Source: Candidatus Woesebacteria bacterium (GTDB lineage: Bacteria; Patescibacteriota; Microgenomatia; UBA1406; HO2-37-13b). From it: a stretch of DNA of 64,000 nucleotides. The notes beneath the pieces are model-generated. The model had not been told where the DNA came from, did not search any database, and saw only the letters and a list, made by a program, of their open reading frames with translations. Positions 27,805 through 37,508 of this stretch are shown here, piece after piece (position 1 is the first letter of the stretch; the number at the start of each line of letters is the position of its first letter). The DNA lies in contig JAGOSW010000002.1 in the NCBI GenBank assembly GCA_018062135.1, positions 27,849 to 91,848 on the forward strand. The letters run 5' to 3'. The position numbers and the translations under genes are program-made.

Positions 27805-27822
27805 TCGTACCTAACTTTTACT

Positions 27823-30066
27823 ATGCCAGCTTACGTGAAAAAACAAACCGGATTCTATGGGATAGTCGTAAAATCCGTTTTTTACGCCTTTTTCTATTTC
27901 GTCGTCTTCTTAATTTTTATAGGTGATGTAGTTATCTCACTTTGCAGTCCTATATTTAAGGGAGTATTATCAATACTTAAAACATTTGGACGAGGTTTTA
28001 GTTCAGTTTCACTGCCTAAGGTACCTAAAAAGTTCTCAAAACCAAAGAAACTGCAAAAGGCCGCTTTTTCCGTTCCAGGTTCACTAAAAACAAAGTTGGG
28101 GTACTTTTTTATAGGAGTTTTGACTGCCCTGAGTATAGTATTCGTATTTAGGGGTTATGATTTTATTCTTTCTTTACCTAACCCACGCTTGATCGGAAAT
28201 GTAAATTTCCCCGTATCAACTCAAATTTATGATAGGAACGGCGTTCTTCTATATGATTTTTATAGGGATCAAAATAGAACCCCCATTGACATAGATGTGG
28301 TGCCAAATCATGTTATTCAAGCCACGATTTCGATTGAAGACAAAGATTTTTATTCTCACAAGGGTGTATCCCCAATTGGAGGAATTCTTCGCGCAGTAAA
28401 AGAAATGATACTTAAAGGCGAGCTTCAAGGTGGCTCGACAATAACTCAGCAGCTCGTTAAGACCTCACTTCTTACACCGGAAAGAACACTTGAAAGAAAG
28501 ATTCGTGAAGGAGTCTTGGCTTTATGGACAGAGCAGATATTTTCTAAAAAAGAAATTCTACAAATGTACCTAAACCAAGTTCCCTATGGAGGTTCTGCTT
28601 ATGGTATTGAAGAAGCATCAAAAACTTACTTTAATAAGTCTGCAAAAGATTTAAGTGTCGGCGAAGCAGCTATGCTCGCAGGCCTTACGAGAGCTCCTTC
28701 AAAGTACTCTCCCTTTATTAACCCACAATTTGCTGTTAATAGAAAGAATGAAGTATTACGAGCTATGTATAACGTAGGCTATCTTAGTAAAGAACAATAT
28801 GCGAAAGAATTGCAAACAGAAATAGTCATTCAACCACCAAAAGTTTTTGTGAGAGCTCCTCACTTTGTATTCTATGTGAAAGCATTGCTTGAAGAGCAGT
28901 ATGGCATTCAGCGTGTTGAAGAAGGTGGCCTTAGAGTCAATACTTCACTTGATATAAATATTCAGCAGGATGCGGAAAAAATACTCGTAGAGGAGCTCGA
29001 AAAAATTAAACAGCTCAATGTGTCTAACGGCTCTGTTCTAGTGACGTCTCCAAGTACTGGTGAAGTTCTAGCTATGGTCGGGTCACGAAACTACTATGAA
29101 AAACCATACGGTGCCTTCAATGTTACTACGGCAGAACGACAACCGGGATCATCAATAAAACCGCTTTTATATTCACTTGCATTAGAGAGCAACTACACAG
29201 CTGCAACAATTATCGATGATAGTCCCGTTCAGTTTAGTATTTCCGGCTCTCAAGCGTATAGACCAGTTAATTATGATGGTAGGTATCACGGTAAGGTTCC
29301 ATTGAGATATGCACTCGCGAACTCGTACAATATCCCTGCTGTAAAAACCCTCAATACGCTAGGTGTAGGTAATTTTATCACTCATGCTCAGAAACTAGGT
29401 ATTACAACTTGGAATACTCCAGAGAGATATGGTTTATCATTGGCCCTTGGAGGTGCAGAAGTCAAGATGATAGATATGGCAGTTGCCTATGGAACATTCG
29501 CGAACTATGGCATGAAAGTGCCATTAAATCCAATTTTATCTATTACTGATTACAGAGGTCAGAATTTAAATCTTAATACCCCTGCCCCTGAACGAGTATT
29601 ATCAGAAGAAACTTCATTTATTCTTTCAGATATTCTTTCGGATAATTTTGCACGACAGTCAGCATTTGGTCCAAATTCTGACTTAAATTTAGGAGATAAA
29701 GTAGTATCAGTTAAAACAGGCACGACAAATAGCAAGAGAGATAATTGGACCTTCGGTTACAACAGAAAATTTCTTACCGCTGTATGGGTAGGTAATAATG
29801 ATAATACGCCAATGAACCAGAATTTGACATCTGGCGTTACAGGCGCCTCACCGATTTGGAAGCGAGCAATGACAATGGTCATCGATAAGAATATTTCTGT
29901 AAAAGGAGATGTGCAGCCTCCGATGGAGTTTACCATTCCTGGAACTGTAGTTTCGAAGCAATGCTACTTTAAGAAAATAGAGTACTTTAAAGCAGGCATA
30001 GATGTAAACAATTTATGTAAACAATCTATCGGAAATCCAACTCCAAGTCCAGAGCAAAGTAATTAA
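27823..30066 (+). CDS. bifunctional penicillin-binding protein (PBP1A-like), copy 1
   Basis: A 747-residue enzyme that polymerises and cross-links peptidoglycan. The GT51 domain has EDKDFYSHKG (catalytic Glu) and GGSTITQQLVK; the transpeptidase has SSIK (SxxK), SYN (SxN) and KTGTT. Two hydrophobic segments precede GT51 (about 12-40 and 92-109) where class A PBPs usually have one. The window holds a second copy at 34061. Confidence 0.94.
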   Translation: MPAYVKKQTGFYGIVVKSVFYAFFYFVVFLIFIGDVVISLCSPIFKGVLSILKTFGRGFSSVSLPKVPKKFSKPKKLQKAAFSVPGSLKTKLGYFFIGVLTALSIVFVFRGYDFILSLPNPRLIGNVNFPVSTQIYDRNGVLLYDFYRDQNRTPIDIDVVPNHVIQATISIEDKDFYSHKGVSPIGGILRAVKEMILKGELQGGSTITQQLVKTSLLTPERTLERKIREGVLALWTEQIFSKKEILQMYLNQVPYGGSAYGIEEASKTYFNKSAKDLSVGEAAMLAGLTRAPSKYSPFINPQFAVNRKNEVLRAMYNVGYLSKEQYAKELQTEIVIQPPKVFVRAPHFVFYVKALLEEQYGIQRVEEGGLRVNTSLDINIQQDAEKILVEELEKIKQLNVSNGSVLVTSPSTGEVLAMVGSRNYYEKPYGAFNVTTAERQPGSSIKPLLYSLALESNYTAATIIDDSPVQFSISGSQAYRPVNYDGRYHGKVPLRYALANSYNIPAVKTLNTLGVGNFITHAQKLGITTWNTPERYGLSLALGGAEVKMIDMAVAYGTFANYGMKVPLNPILSITDYRGQNLNLNTPAPERVLSEETSFILSDILSDNFARQSAFGPNSDLNLGDKVVSVKTGTTNSKRDNWTFGYNRKFLTAVWVGNNDNTPMNQNLTSGVTGASPIWKRAMTMVIDKNISVKGDVQPPMEFTIPGTVVSKQCYFKKIEYFKAGIDVNNLCKQSIGNPTPSPEQSN

Positions 30067-30069
30067 GTA

Positions 30070-30840
30070 CTATGACTTAGGTGTGACTGAGGGTTCGAGT
30101 GGAGCTGCAAAAAACTCCTGTGGAAGAATAAGTACACGCACTGCCGATGCCTTGTCGCCATCCTTTGCTGGTTTTACATATACAGCATGAATTCGATCAC
30201 CTATCTTGAATTTACTAAATCCAGCCTTAGTTAATTTAAAGGTTTTTACGTCAATTATTTGTTGAGTAGTAGTTTGTTCAATATCAAGACTAATTTCTTC
30301 CTTATCACTTGTTACGATATCGATAGTAAAATTTGCACTATCAATGCTTGTAATCTCACCTTGGGCAGTAACATAATGCGCTTGTTTAATAACTTTGTTT
30401 GCAGAAATCTGGTCTTCAATTATAGGTCCAAAGACAATTATTAAGTCATTCTTATCTAGATCAGTCTTTTCAATCTCATCTGTTGTTTTTAATGTCGTAC
30501 TAAAAAACTTTGTAACCGTCGTATCAATGTTTACTTTAAACGCCTTTCCGTTTTCCTGAGTTAGCTCAAGTGTGTCATCTTCAATTTTATTAAGCACACC
30601 AACAATTACTTTTTTACTTGATTTGTTAATTTCATCAACTTTGTCTTCAATTTTTTCCTTAATAATCTTTAAGGTATCGTCGATTGGCTTACTTTCGGTT
30701 TCTTCTTTCGGTGTTGGCGTTGTTTTCTGAGTTGGCTCAGCAGAAGGCTTAATCGTCTGAGCTAACGCTAATGACGGAGTAAAGACAATGAGGCTAAGGG
30801 CAAAAAAGCTAAGAAATAAATTCGATTGTAAATGTTTCAT
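30070..30840 (-). CDS. secreted hypothetical protein with OB-like repeats
   Basis: A 256-residue exported protein. A signal peptide (1-27, ending in ALAQ) is followed by a T/P/E-rich linker, a charged helix (IIKEKIEDKVDEI) and two beta-rich segments (VGVLNKIEDDTLELTQ and AQGEITSIDSANFTIDIV) resembling DUF5666-type repeats. Function unknown. Convergent with PBP copy 1, 3 bases apart; it follows the Ig-like membrane protein gene on the same strand. Confidence 0.7.
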   Translation of the reverse strand: MKHLQSNLFLSFFALSLIVFTPSLALAQTIKPSAEPTQKTTPTPKEETESKPIDDTLKIIKEKIEDKVDEINKSSKKVIVGVLNKIEDDTLELTQENGKAFKVNIDTTVTKFFSTTLKTTDEIEKTDLDKNDLIIVFGPIIEDQISANKVIKQAHYVTAQGEITSIDSANFTIDIVTSDKEEISLDIEQTTTQQIIDVKTFKLTKAGFSKFKIGDRIHAVYVKPAKDGDKASAVRVLILPQEFFAAPLEPSVTPKS

Positions 30841-30851
30841 TATTAATTAAG

Positions 30852-31271
30852 TTATGTTGCGTCAACATAGTAAATAGTAAGCTGTCGAGATTCGATTTCC
30901 TTTTTATTATAAGAAGTAATACGAATATTATTTGCGCCCTCAATCAGTTTTACTTCTTGAGACATTTCATCCGATGCGGCTTCTTGAGCAAATTCTTGAA
31001 GGGGGGACTGAATAATAACTAAGCTTCCTTTTTTAACTTTGCCTTTTATTGTTATTGTATCAGTACTTGCTACAAAGCCATCTTCTGGTTCTGAGATAAG
31101 AAGGGGCTCCACAACCGTTGTCGATACAGAGATTGAGGGAGTAATCTGATCATTAATAATCAAAGCATCTTTACCCTTATCATTTGATTGGGTTCCTCGA
31201 ATAACAAAGAGCGCTATTAATACACCTGCCCCAATTCCGAGAAGAATTGCAAAAACGGTCTCCTTCTTCAT
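30852..31271 (-). CDS. membrane-anchored protein with bacterial Ig-like domain
   Basis: A 139-residue protein starting at the ATG at 31271, with TATAGT (31279-31284) 7 bases upstream, so leaderless; a longer in-frame reading would overlap nnrD. One membrane segment at about 4-24, then a linker and a beta-sandwich-like region (SEPEDGFVASTDTITIKGKV, GANNIRITSYNKK) typical of Big_9/glucodextranase-B-type domains. Possibly a cell-surface adhesion or spacer module. Confidence 0.65.
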   Translation of the reverse strand: MKKETVFAILLGIGAGVLIALFVIRGTQSNDKGKDALIINDQITPSISVSTTVVEPLLISEPEDGFVASTDTITIKGKVKKGSLVIIQSPLQEFAQEAASDEMSQEVKLIEGANNIRITSYNKKEIESRQLTIYYVDAT

Positions 31272-31299
31272 AAGTTCAACTATAATAAGCCACGAAAGC

Positions 31300-32217
31300 T
31301 TAATTGTCAAATAATACCTGTTTAGCAGTTGAGGGTAGTTGGCTTATTAGATCTGAGCTATTGTATAGAAGTCCTGAGGATAAAAACAGGTCTTCGGCAC
31401 TCTTTTTAATAAGAAATGATGCAATTATTGCTGAGGAAACAGGATCGCTCTTTGTGTAAAGCGCAGCTGCAACTCCAGCTAGTACATCACCTGTACCGCC
31501 CTTTGTAAGGCCTGCATTGCCACCTGTTATGGCTATTGATGTAGCACCATCCGTTACGATGTCAGTTATCTGCTTAAAGAGAATAGCACATCGATATTTT
31601 TTCGCAGTAGACATAAGCATCGCTCGTTTTTCTTCCAGCGGCAGATCGCAGAGAGATACTGAAAAGAGTGTTTCAAACTCTTTGCAATGAGGTGTCAGAA
31701 TGGGTTTTTCTTCAAGTTCCAGAAGCCATTCGGGTTCCATTACCTGTAGCGCAGCTGCATCAAAGACAAATTTTTTCTTAGGGTAGTTTTTTATTAAAAA
31801 ACGAATTAAGGCATATGTATAGTCCGCTTCGTTCTCCAAAGTGCTGATTTCTTCAAACGAATAATCCTTGGATTTCGCTTCATCACTAATTTCCCCACGC
31901 TCCATCCCTGGGCCAATTAAAATACAATCATCTTCTTCAACGTAACTTAAAAGATCCTTTTGATGAATGACAATACCGTCAATAAAACGCGACTTCAGCT
32001 GCAGCATAATTTCATTATTTTCCTTTGTGGATGAGTAGTGGACCATGTCTACTATGCGCGAAGCTGCCTCAGCTGCCCATATTGAGGCCGCGTGAAATAT
32101 TGATGAGCCACCAATAACTAGGAGACGACCATTTTGGCCTTTATGCGAGTTTTTTTCTGGAGTGTATATAGATGCTAAGGCGTCCTCAATACTTTTTTCA
32201 GGAGAAACAGATACCAT
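31300..32217 (-). CDS. nnrD: ADP-dependent NAD(P)H-hydrate dehydratase
   Basis: A 305-residue repair enzyme of the ribokinase-like fold. GRLLVIGGS at the start, a DAAALQV-type active-site segment and GGNAGLTKGGTGDVLAG near the C-terminus are diagnostic. The NnrE epimerase half often fused to it is absent. TATAAT (32224-32229, minus strand) lies 6 bases before the ATG, so it is leaderless and divergent from alaS. Confidence 0.9.
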   Translation of the reverse strand: MVSVSPEKSIEDALASIYTPEKNSHKGQNGRLLVIGGSSIFHAASIWAAEAASRIVDMVHYSSTKENNEIMLQLKSRFIDGIVIHQKDLLSYVEEDDCILIGPGMERGEISDEAKSKDYSFEEISTLENEADYTYALIRFLIKNYPKKKFVFDAAALQVMEPEWLLELEEKPILTPHCKEFETLFSVSLCDLPLEEKRAMLMSTAKKYRCAILFKQITDIVTDGATSIAITGGNAGLTKGGTGDVLAGVAAALYTKSDPVSSAIIASFLIKKSAEDLFLSSGLLYNSSDLISQLPSTAKQVLFDN

Positions 32218-32223
32218 GACCCT

Positions 32224-32270
32224 ATTATACCCAAGTTCTTGATTAAGTTTTAGGTGTGATAAAATAGAAT
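32224..32270. promoter_or_regulatory. divergent leaderless promoters nnrD / alaS
   Basis: Minus strand: TATAAT at 32224-32229, 6 bases from the nnrD ATG. Plus strand: TAAAAT at 32260-32265, 8 bases from the alaS ATG, with TTGATT at 32239-32244 upstream. No SD on either side. Confidence 0.6.
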
Positions 32271-32273
32271 ACT

Positions 32274-34040
32274 ATGAAGACCCATAGCGAACTTCGCAGG
32301 CTTTTTACCCAATTTTGGAAAGAAGCTCCGAGAAATCATACAGAAATTCCTGCTGCGCCACTTGTTTTAGCCAATGACGCAACAACATTATTTACCAGCT
32401 CTGGGATGCAACCACTTGTTCCATATTTAATTGGCGAAAAACATCCTTTAGGAACAAGACTTTTTGATATTCAGCCGAGTATTCGTACGCAAGATATTGA
32501 AGAAGTTGGTAACAATAGACATACAACATTTTTTCATATGATGGGAAATTGGTCGTTAGGAGAGTACTTTAAAGAAGAGCAGTTAGCGTGGAAATGGGAA
32601 TTTTTCACAAAAGTTCTAGGCTTACCAAAAGAAAAACTATATGTATCAGTATTCGAGGGAAACAATGATGTTCCTCGAGATAATGAATCTGCAGAAATGT
32701 GGAAAAAACTTGGGATAGAAGATGACCATCTTTCGTATTATGGCGTTGATAAAAATTGGTGGTCACGCTCAGGTCCTCCTGATAAGATGCCAGAAGGAGA
32801 AATTGGTGGGCCAGACTCAGAGGTTTTTTATGATTTTGGAACGGAACACGATTCTAAGTTCGGAGAGATTTGCCACCCAAATTGTGACTGTGGTCGGTTT
32901 ATGGAAATCGGCAATTCGGTATTCATTCAATATATTAAACGCAATGGAAAACTAGAAGAGCTTCCGCAGAAAAATGTTGATTTCGGCGGGGGGTTTGAAA
33001 GAATTCTTGCAGCCTGGAATGATAATCCTGATATATTTTCTACTGATATCTTCACAAAAACAATTATTGAAATTGAGAAGCTGACTGGTAAAAATTATGA
33101 GGAAGATAAGAATAAATGGGCACTCCGTGTAATTGCTGATCATATGCGTGGAGCTACATACCTTGTTAAGGATGGCGTCACACCAGGAAATAAGGAACAT
33201 GGATACGTGTTGCGAAGATTACTCAGAAGATCTGCAGTGAAAATGTATGATCTTACCGGCAGTATATTTACCTCAACATATGCACCTATCGTTACATCAG
33301 TAATTGATGACCTACACATTGCGCAAGTTATCGATGATGAAATGAAGAAATTTAATGCTACATTAGAAAAAGGTCTTCTTCTTTTCGAAAAAGAAAAACA
33401 ACTAGATGCACACAGTGCTTTTAATCTTTTCCAGAGTTACGGATTTCCTTTCGAACTTACGCAAGAATTGGCTCTGAAGAAAGGTATTAATTTAAGCAAA
33501 GAAGATTTTGACAAAGAATTTGAAGCTCATAAACAACTATCAAAGACCACATCTGCCGGAAAGTTTAAAGGGGGACTTGCTGATCAATCTGATCAAGTAC
33601 TAAAGTATCATACGGCGACCCATCTGCTCCATAAGGCTTTGCAAGAAATATATGGTGACATTATTCGTCAAGAAGGTTCGAATATTACCCAAGAACGAAT
33701 GCGTTTTGATACGCGTCTTGATCATAAGCCAACTGATGATGAAGTGAAAAGGATAGAAGACATTATTAATGAGAAAATAAAAGAAAATCTTCCTGTGTAT
33801 GCGCTTTCTATGTCAAAGCAAGACTCTGAAAAGCTTGGTGCCTCAGCATTTTTCAAGGAGAAGTACGGCGATATGGTGCAAGTATATTGTATCGGCGGAA
33901 GTCCAGAAGAGCCTTCATCAGCTTACTCTAAAGAGCTTTGTGGCGGTCCACATATTAAGAATACTGGAGAAATAGGCGAGGTGCATCTTTCTAAGGTTAA
34001 AAAAATAGGCACGCAACTCGTGCGTTTTTACCTAGAGTAA
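32274..34040 (+). CDS. alaS: alanyl-tRNA synthetase, short form without C-Ala
   Basis: A 588-residue enzyme charging tRNA-Ala. The class II catalytic core, the tRNA-recognition region and the editing domain are present, the last with the zinc-type motif HTATH (446-450) and CGGPH (C556, H560). The protein stops right after the editing domain; the C-terminal C-Ala domain of the usual ~870-residue enzyme is missing. In the database family, short AlaRS forms are known from reduced genomes including CPR. Confidence 0.93.
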   Translation: MKTHSELRRLFTQFWKEAPRNHTEIPAAPLVLANDATTLFTSSGMQPLVPYLIGEKHPLGTRLFDIQPSIRTQDIEEVGNNRHTTFFHMMGNWSLGEYFKEEQLAWKWEFFTKVLGLPKEKLYVSVFEGNNDVPRDNESAEMWKKLGIEDDHLSYYGVDKNWWSRSGPPDKMPEGEIGGPDSEVFYDFGTEHDSKFGEICHPNCDCGRFMEIGNSVFIQYIKRNGKLEELPQKNVDFGGGFERILAAWNDNPDIFSTDIFTKTIIEIEKLTGKNYEEDKNKWALRVIADHMRGATYLVKDGVTPGNKEHGYVLRRLLRRSAVKMYDLTGSIFTSTYAPIVTSVIDDLHIAQVIDDEMKKFNATLEKGLLLFEKEKQLDAHSAFNLFQSYGFPFELTQELALKKGINLSKEDFDKEFEAHKQLSKTTSAGKFKGGLADQSDQVLKYHTATHLLHKALQEIYGDIIRQEGSNITQERMRFDTRLDHKPTDDEVKRIEDIINEKIKENLPVYALSMSKQDSEKLGASAFFKEKYGDMVQVYCIGGSPEEPSSAYSKELCGGPHIKNTGEIGEVHLSKVKKIGTQLVRFYLE

Positions 34041-34047
34041 CTTCTGC

Positions 34048-34053
34048 TACAAT
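34048..34053 (+). promoter_or_regulatory. -10 box of the second PBP gene, leaderless
   Basis: TACAAT followed by 7 bases and the ATG at 34061; no SD. Confidence 0.5.
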
Positions 34054-34060
34054 AAGTCGT

Positions 34061-36394
34061 ATGTCCATCAAAATTAAAGGAAAAAAACTAATATCGGACA
34101 TTAAAATAGGCATTCCAAAAAATAGATTCAAGAAGCTAATCCTGCAGTATACGATAGCTTCAATGGTGATTGGTTGGATTATTGTTGGCATTGTCTTCTA
34201 TATTTTTATTTTTAGAGATCTGCCAGATCCTCGAGGACTCAGAAATTACGGTGTGATTCCTCTGTCGACAAGAATTCATGACCGAAATGGTGAGTTGCTG
34301 TATGAAATCTTCAGAGATCAAAATAGAACCCCAATTAAACTTAAGGACTTGCCAAAACACGTGTCACAGGCAACTCTTGCAATAGAAGATGCGAATTTTT
34401 ATAAGCATGGAGGCATTTCTTTGTTTGGCGGTGTGTTACGTGCAGCTAAAGATATGGTTCTTAAAGGTAAAGCAAAGCAAGGTGGCTCTACAATTACCCA
34501 ACAACTGGTAAAGTCGGCCCTTCTTACTCCAGAAAGAACCATTCAGAGAAAACTCAAGGAGGCAGTCCTAGCAATCCAAATTGAACACATGCTTTCTAAA
34601 GATCAGATTCTTGAGTTGTATCTGAACCAAGTTCCTTATGGCGGAGTTTCATATGGTATTCAAGAAGCAGCGCAGTCATATTTTCAAAAAGATGCAAAGG
34701 ATCTGACTCTTGCTGAGGCAGCACTCCTAGCAGGTCTTCCAGCAGCGCCGAGCGCTTATAATCCATTTACTCACTTTGATCGAGCAAAAAGCAGACAGGC
34801 GTCAGTTCTAAAAAGAATGGAAGATGTTGGTTACATAACAAAAGTACAGCGCGAAGAGGCTGAGAAGCAAGAATTTAAGCTAATACCACCAGGAAATACT
34901 ATCAAGGCGCCGCATTTTGTGTTCTTTGTGCGCTCGGTCCTTGAAGAAGAATATGGAAAGCAGCTCGTCGAGGAAGGTGGACTAGTTGTAAAAACTACAC
35001 TTGACAGTAATATTCAAGCCTCAGCAGAAGCAATTTTGAATGAAGAAGTAGCTAAAATAAAAAGGCTAAAAGTTTCAAATGGAGCAATGCTTGTTACCAG
35101 ACCATCAACAGGTGAAATTCTATCGATGGTTGGATCAACGGATTTCTTTGCTACCGGGTCAGGATCATATAATGTAACTACTGCACAGAGACAACCTGGA
35201 TCCTCAATAAAGCCTATTAATTATGCTATCGGCATTGACAGAAGGATTGTGACTGGTGCTAGTATCTTTAACGACGGCCCCACATGTTTTTCAGCAGCTG
35301 GACAGCCAAAAGCATATTGTCCAGTTAACTACGATGGAAGTTATCGTGGTCCAGTCACTTTAAGATTCTCCCTCGCAAATTCGCTCAATATTCCTGCTGT
35401 AAAAATGTTGGCTAAAAATGGTGTAGAAAACTTTGTTGCCTCCTCCAGTGCCTTTATGCTTGATTCTCTCAAAGATCCAAAACGATATGGTCTTTCGCTG
35501 ACGCTCGGTGGAGGAGAAGTAACTATGGTAGAAATGGCCCAGGCATTTTCAGTATTTGCGAATGAGGGTATTCCACGAAAATTAACAAGTATCCTTGAGG
35601 TGACCGACAAGAACGGAAAGAAAATATATGAATACAAAGATCCTAATCTTGTACAAGATATAAGCGCACCCTTAGAATTCCCTAACTTTTTAGCGATAAA
35701 GGGGAAGAGAGCAATTTCTAAAGAAGCAGCTTTCATTATTTCACATATTCTGCAAGATAATGCAGCGCGATCGACTGCATTCGGACCAAGTAGCAGTCTC
35801 GTTGTAAAGGGAAAAAAAGGTGTATCAGTAAAAACGGGAACAACAAATGATCTTCGTGATAACTGGACAATTGGATACACCCCCAATTTCCTTGTGGCTG
35901 TTTGGGTAGGAAATAATGATAATTCTGCCATGTCGGGTCTTGCTTCTGGAATAACAGGTGCAGCACCAATATGGAATAAAATAATGACTCGATTACTTGA
36001 GAATCAGCCAGATCTGTTATCGAGACAGCCTGATGGCGTTGTGGGAAAGTCGGAATGTATTATTAAAGATCCAAGCCAAACAAATGGTGATCAGCCTCCT
36101 GCTGAGGGGGCTCAGCCAACATGTCAGTCGCAATTTGAGTACTTTATTAAAGGCACAGAGGGAATTGGTGCAGGATCTATTAAACATGAGCAAGTGCCAG
36201 TTAATAAAGACACGGATGTATTATTGCTCGAGCAGGGAAATCCTGCTATTGAAATGAGAGATCACACGGTTGTGTGGGATGGTCTTTCGAACTATTGTCT
36301 TGACTGTAATCATGAAGGTGAGCCACGAACTACGGTTATCGTGCCTCCAAATGGTATTATTGAGCCGACTCGTGCTGTTGTGCGTCAAGAATAG
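34061..36394 (+). CDS. bifunctional penicillin-binding protein (PBP1A-like), copy 2
   Basis: A 777-residue class A PBP with a single membrane anchor (about 29-51), GT51 (EDANFYKHGG, GGSTITQQLVK) and transpeptidase motifs SSIK, SLN and KTGTT. A C-terminal extension of about 110 residues carries cysteines (SECIIKDPSQ, PTCQSQFEYF, YCLDC) that could form disulfides outside the membrane, fitting the DsbA-like proteins of this window. The last 38 bases overlap the convergent pgk gene. Confidence 0.94.
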   Translation: MSIKIKGKKLISDIKIGIPKNRFKKLILQYTIASMVIGWIIVGIVFYIFIFRDLPDPRGLRNYGVIPLSTRIHDRNGELLYEIFRDQNRTPIKLKDLPKHVSQATLAIEDANFYKHGGISLFGGVLRAAKDMVLKGKAKQGGSTITQQLVKSALLTPERTIQRKLKEAVLAIQIEHMLSKDQILELYLNQVPYGGVSYGIQEAAQSYFQKDAKDLTLAEAALLAGLPAAPSAYNPFTHFDRAKSRQASVLKRMEDVGYITKVQREEAEKQEFKLIPPGNTIKAPHFVFFVRSVLEEEYGKQLVEEGGLVVKTTLDSNIQASAEAILNEEVAKIKRLKVSNGAMLVTRPSTGEILSMVGSTDFFATGSGSYNVTTAQRQPGSSIKPINYAIGIDRRIVTGASIFNDGPTCFSAAGQPKAYCPVNYDGSYRGPVTLRFSLANSLNIPAVKMLAKNGVENFVASSSAFMLDSLKDPKRYGLSLTLGGGEVTMVEMAQAFSVFANEGIPRKLTSILEVTDKNGKKIYEYKDPNLVQDISAPLEFPNFLAIKGKRAISKEAAFIISHILQDNAARSTAFGPSSSLVVKGKKGVSVKTGTTNDLRDNWTIGYTPNFLVAVWVGNNDNSAMSGLASGITGAAPIWNKIMTRLLENQPDLLSRQPDGVVGKSECIIKDPSQTNGDQPPAEGAQPTCQSQFEYFIKGTEGIGAGSIKHEQVPVNKDTDVLLLEQGNPAIEMRDHTVVWDGLSNYCLDCNHEGEPRTTVIVPPNGIIEPTRAVVRQE

Positions 36395-37508
36395 CTTCAA
36401 TTCCTGGGAGTGTTCCATTTTCAATAAATTCAAGCATTGCTCCTCCTCCAGTAGAAATATGAGAAATATGAGATTTTTCTTCTTCTGATTTGTTTTCAAG
36501 GATTAATAAGGTGTCGCCGCCGCCGATTATCGATAATGCAGTATGGTTGGCGGCGATTGCTGAGAATAATAAGTCGGACCCAGCGCGGTAGCGCGGGTCC
36601 TCATAATAACCCATTGGACCATTCCAAATTATTGTATGTGCGCGGCTAATGATTTCCGCGTATTGTTTTACCGTATCTGGTCCAATATCGAGCACGGCCA
36701 TAGTTTCATCATCACATACAAAATCAATAGGAAGTAGCATTTTGCAACCTTTATCTTCAGCGTTTTTTACCAGCTCCCTTGCTTTGTTTAAATAGTCTTT
36801 TTCAAATAGGCTTTCTCCCATTTGATCGCCTCTAGCGGCTAGAAATGTATTTGCAAGAGCGCCTCCGAGCAAAATATAATCAGACGAGTTAATGAATGCA
36901 TCTATTAAGTTGATTTTTGTTGATACTTTTGCACCACCTAGTATAGTAACGCGCGGTTTACCTTTTCCGCCCAATGCCTTTTTTAGCATTTTTACTTCTC
37001 TTTCCAACAAGAAACCAGCATATGAAGGCATGTATTGAGGCAGCTCGGTTACAGTAGCTTCTTTTCTATGCGATACTGAAAATGCATCATTAACAAATAT
37101 ATCACCATAACTAGCTATCTTTTTTACATATGAAACCTCACAGTTTTTTTCCTCAGGATGGAACCGAATGTTCTCTAAAAGTATGATTTGATTGCCTGTC
37201 TGATTTATGATTTGCGAATCGTCCTTTAAGAAATCATCAACAAAAACCATTTCGTATTCCGGATACAATTCTGCGAGATTCTTAAGTGCCGGTTTTAGAG
37301 AAAATGAAGGATCATTTTTTTCAGGTCTACCGAGATAAGAAATGAGAATAACTTTACAATTATGTTCAAGCAAATAGTCAAGTGTAGGTTTTGATGCTTT
37401 TATGCGTGTATCGTCCTCTACAATCCCTTTACTATCAATGGGAACATTAAAATCGACACGAAGAATTACGCGCTTCCTTTCTATGTTAAACGAATCGACT
37501 GACCGCAT
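36357..37508 (-). CDS. pgk: phosphoglycerate kinase
   Basis: A 383-residue glycolytic enzyme (1,3-bisphosphoglycerate + ADP = 3-phosphoglycerate + ATP). LRVDFNVP (17-24), SYLGRP, GGAKVSTK, NGPMG and GGGDT...STGGGAMLEF are all present. The start overlaps the end of the aldolase gene by 23 bases, and the end overlaps PBP copy 2 on the other strand. Confidence 0.97.
   Translation of the reverse strand: MRSVDSFNIERKRVILRVDFNVPIDSKGIVEDDTRIKASKPTLDYLLEHNCKVILISYLGRPEKNDPSFSLKPALKNLAELYPEYEMVFVDDFLKDDSQIINQTGNQIILLENIRFHPEEKNCEVSYVKKIASYGDIFVNDAFSVSHRKEATVTELPQYMPSYAGFLLEREVKMLKKALGGKGKPRVTILGGAKVSTKINLIDAFINSSDYILLGGALANTFLAARGDQMGESLFEKDYLNKARELVKNAEDKGCKMLLPIDFVCDDETMAVLDIGPDTVKQYAEIISRAHTIIWNGPMGYYEDPRYRAGSDLLFSAIAANHTALSIIGGGDTLLILENKSEEEKSHISHISTGGGAMLEFIENGTLPGIEAILDAQQHESAQ

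Noticed and set aside
35341-35931. 196-residue minus-strand frame inside PBP copy 2
   Set aside because: Mirrors the transpeptidase domain; no start signal and low-complexity composition.
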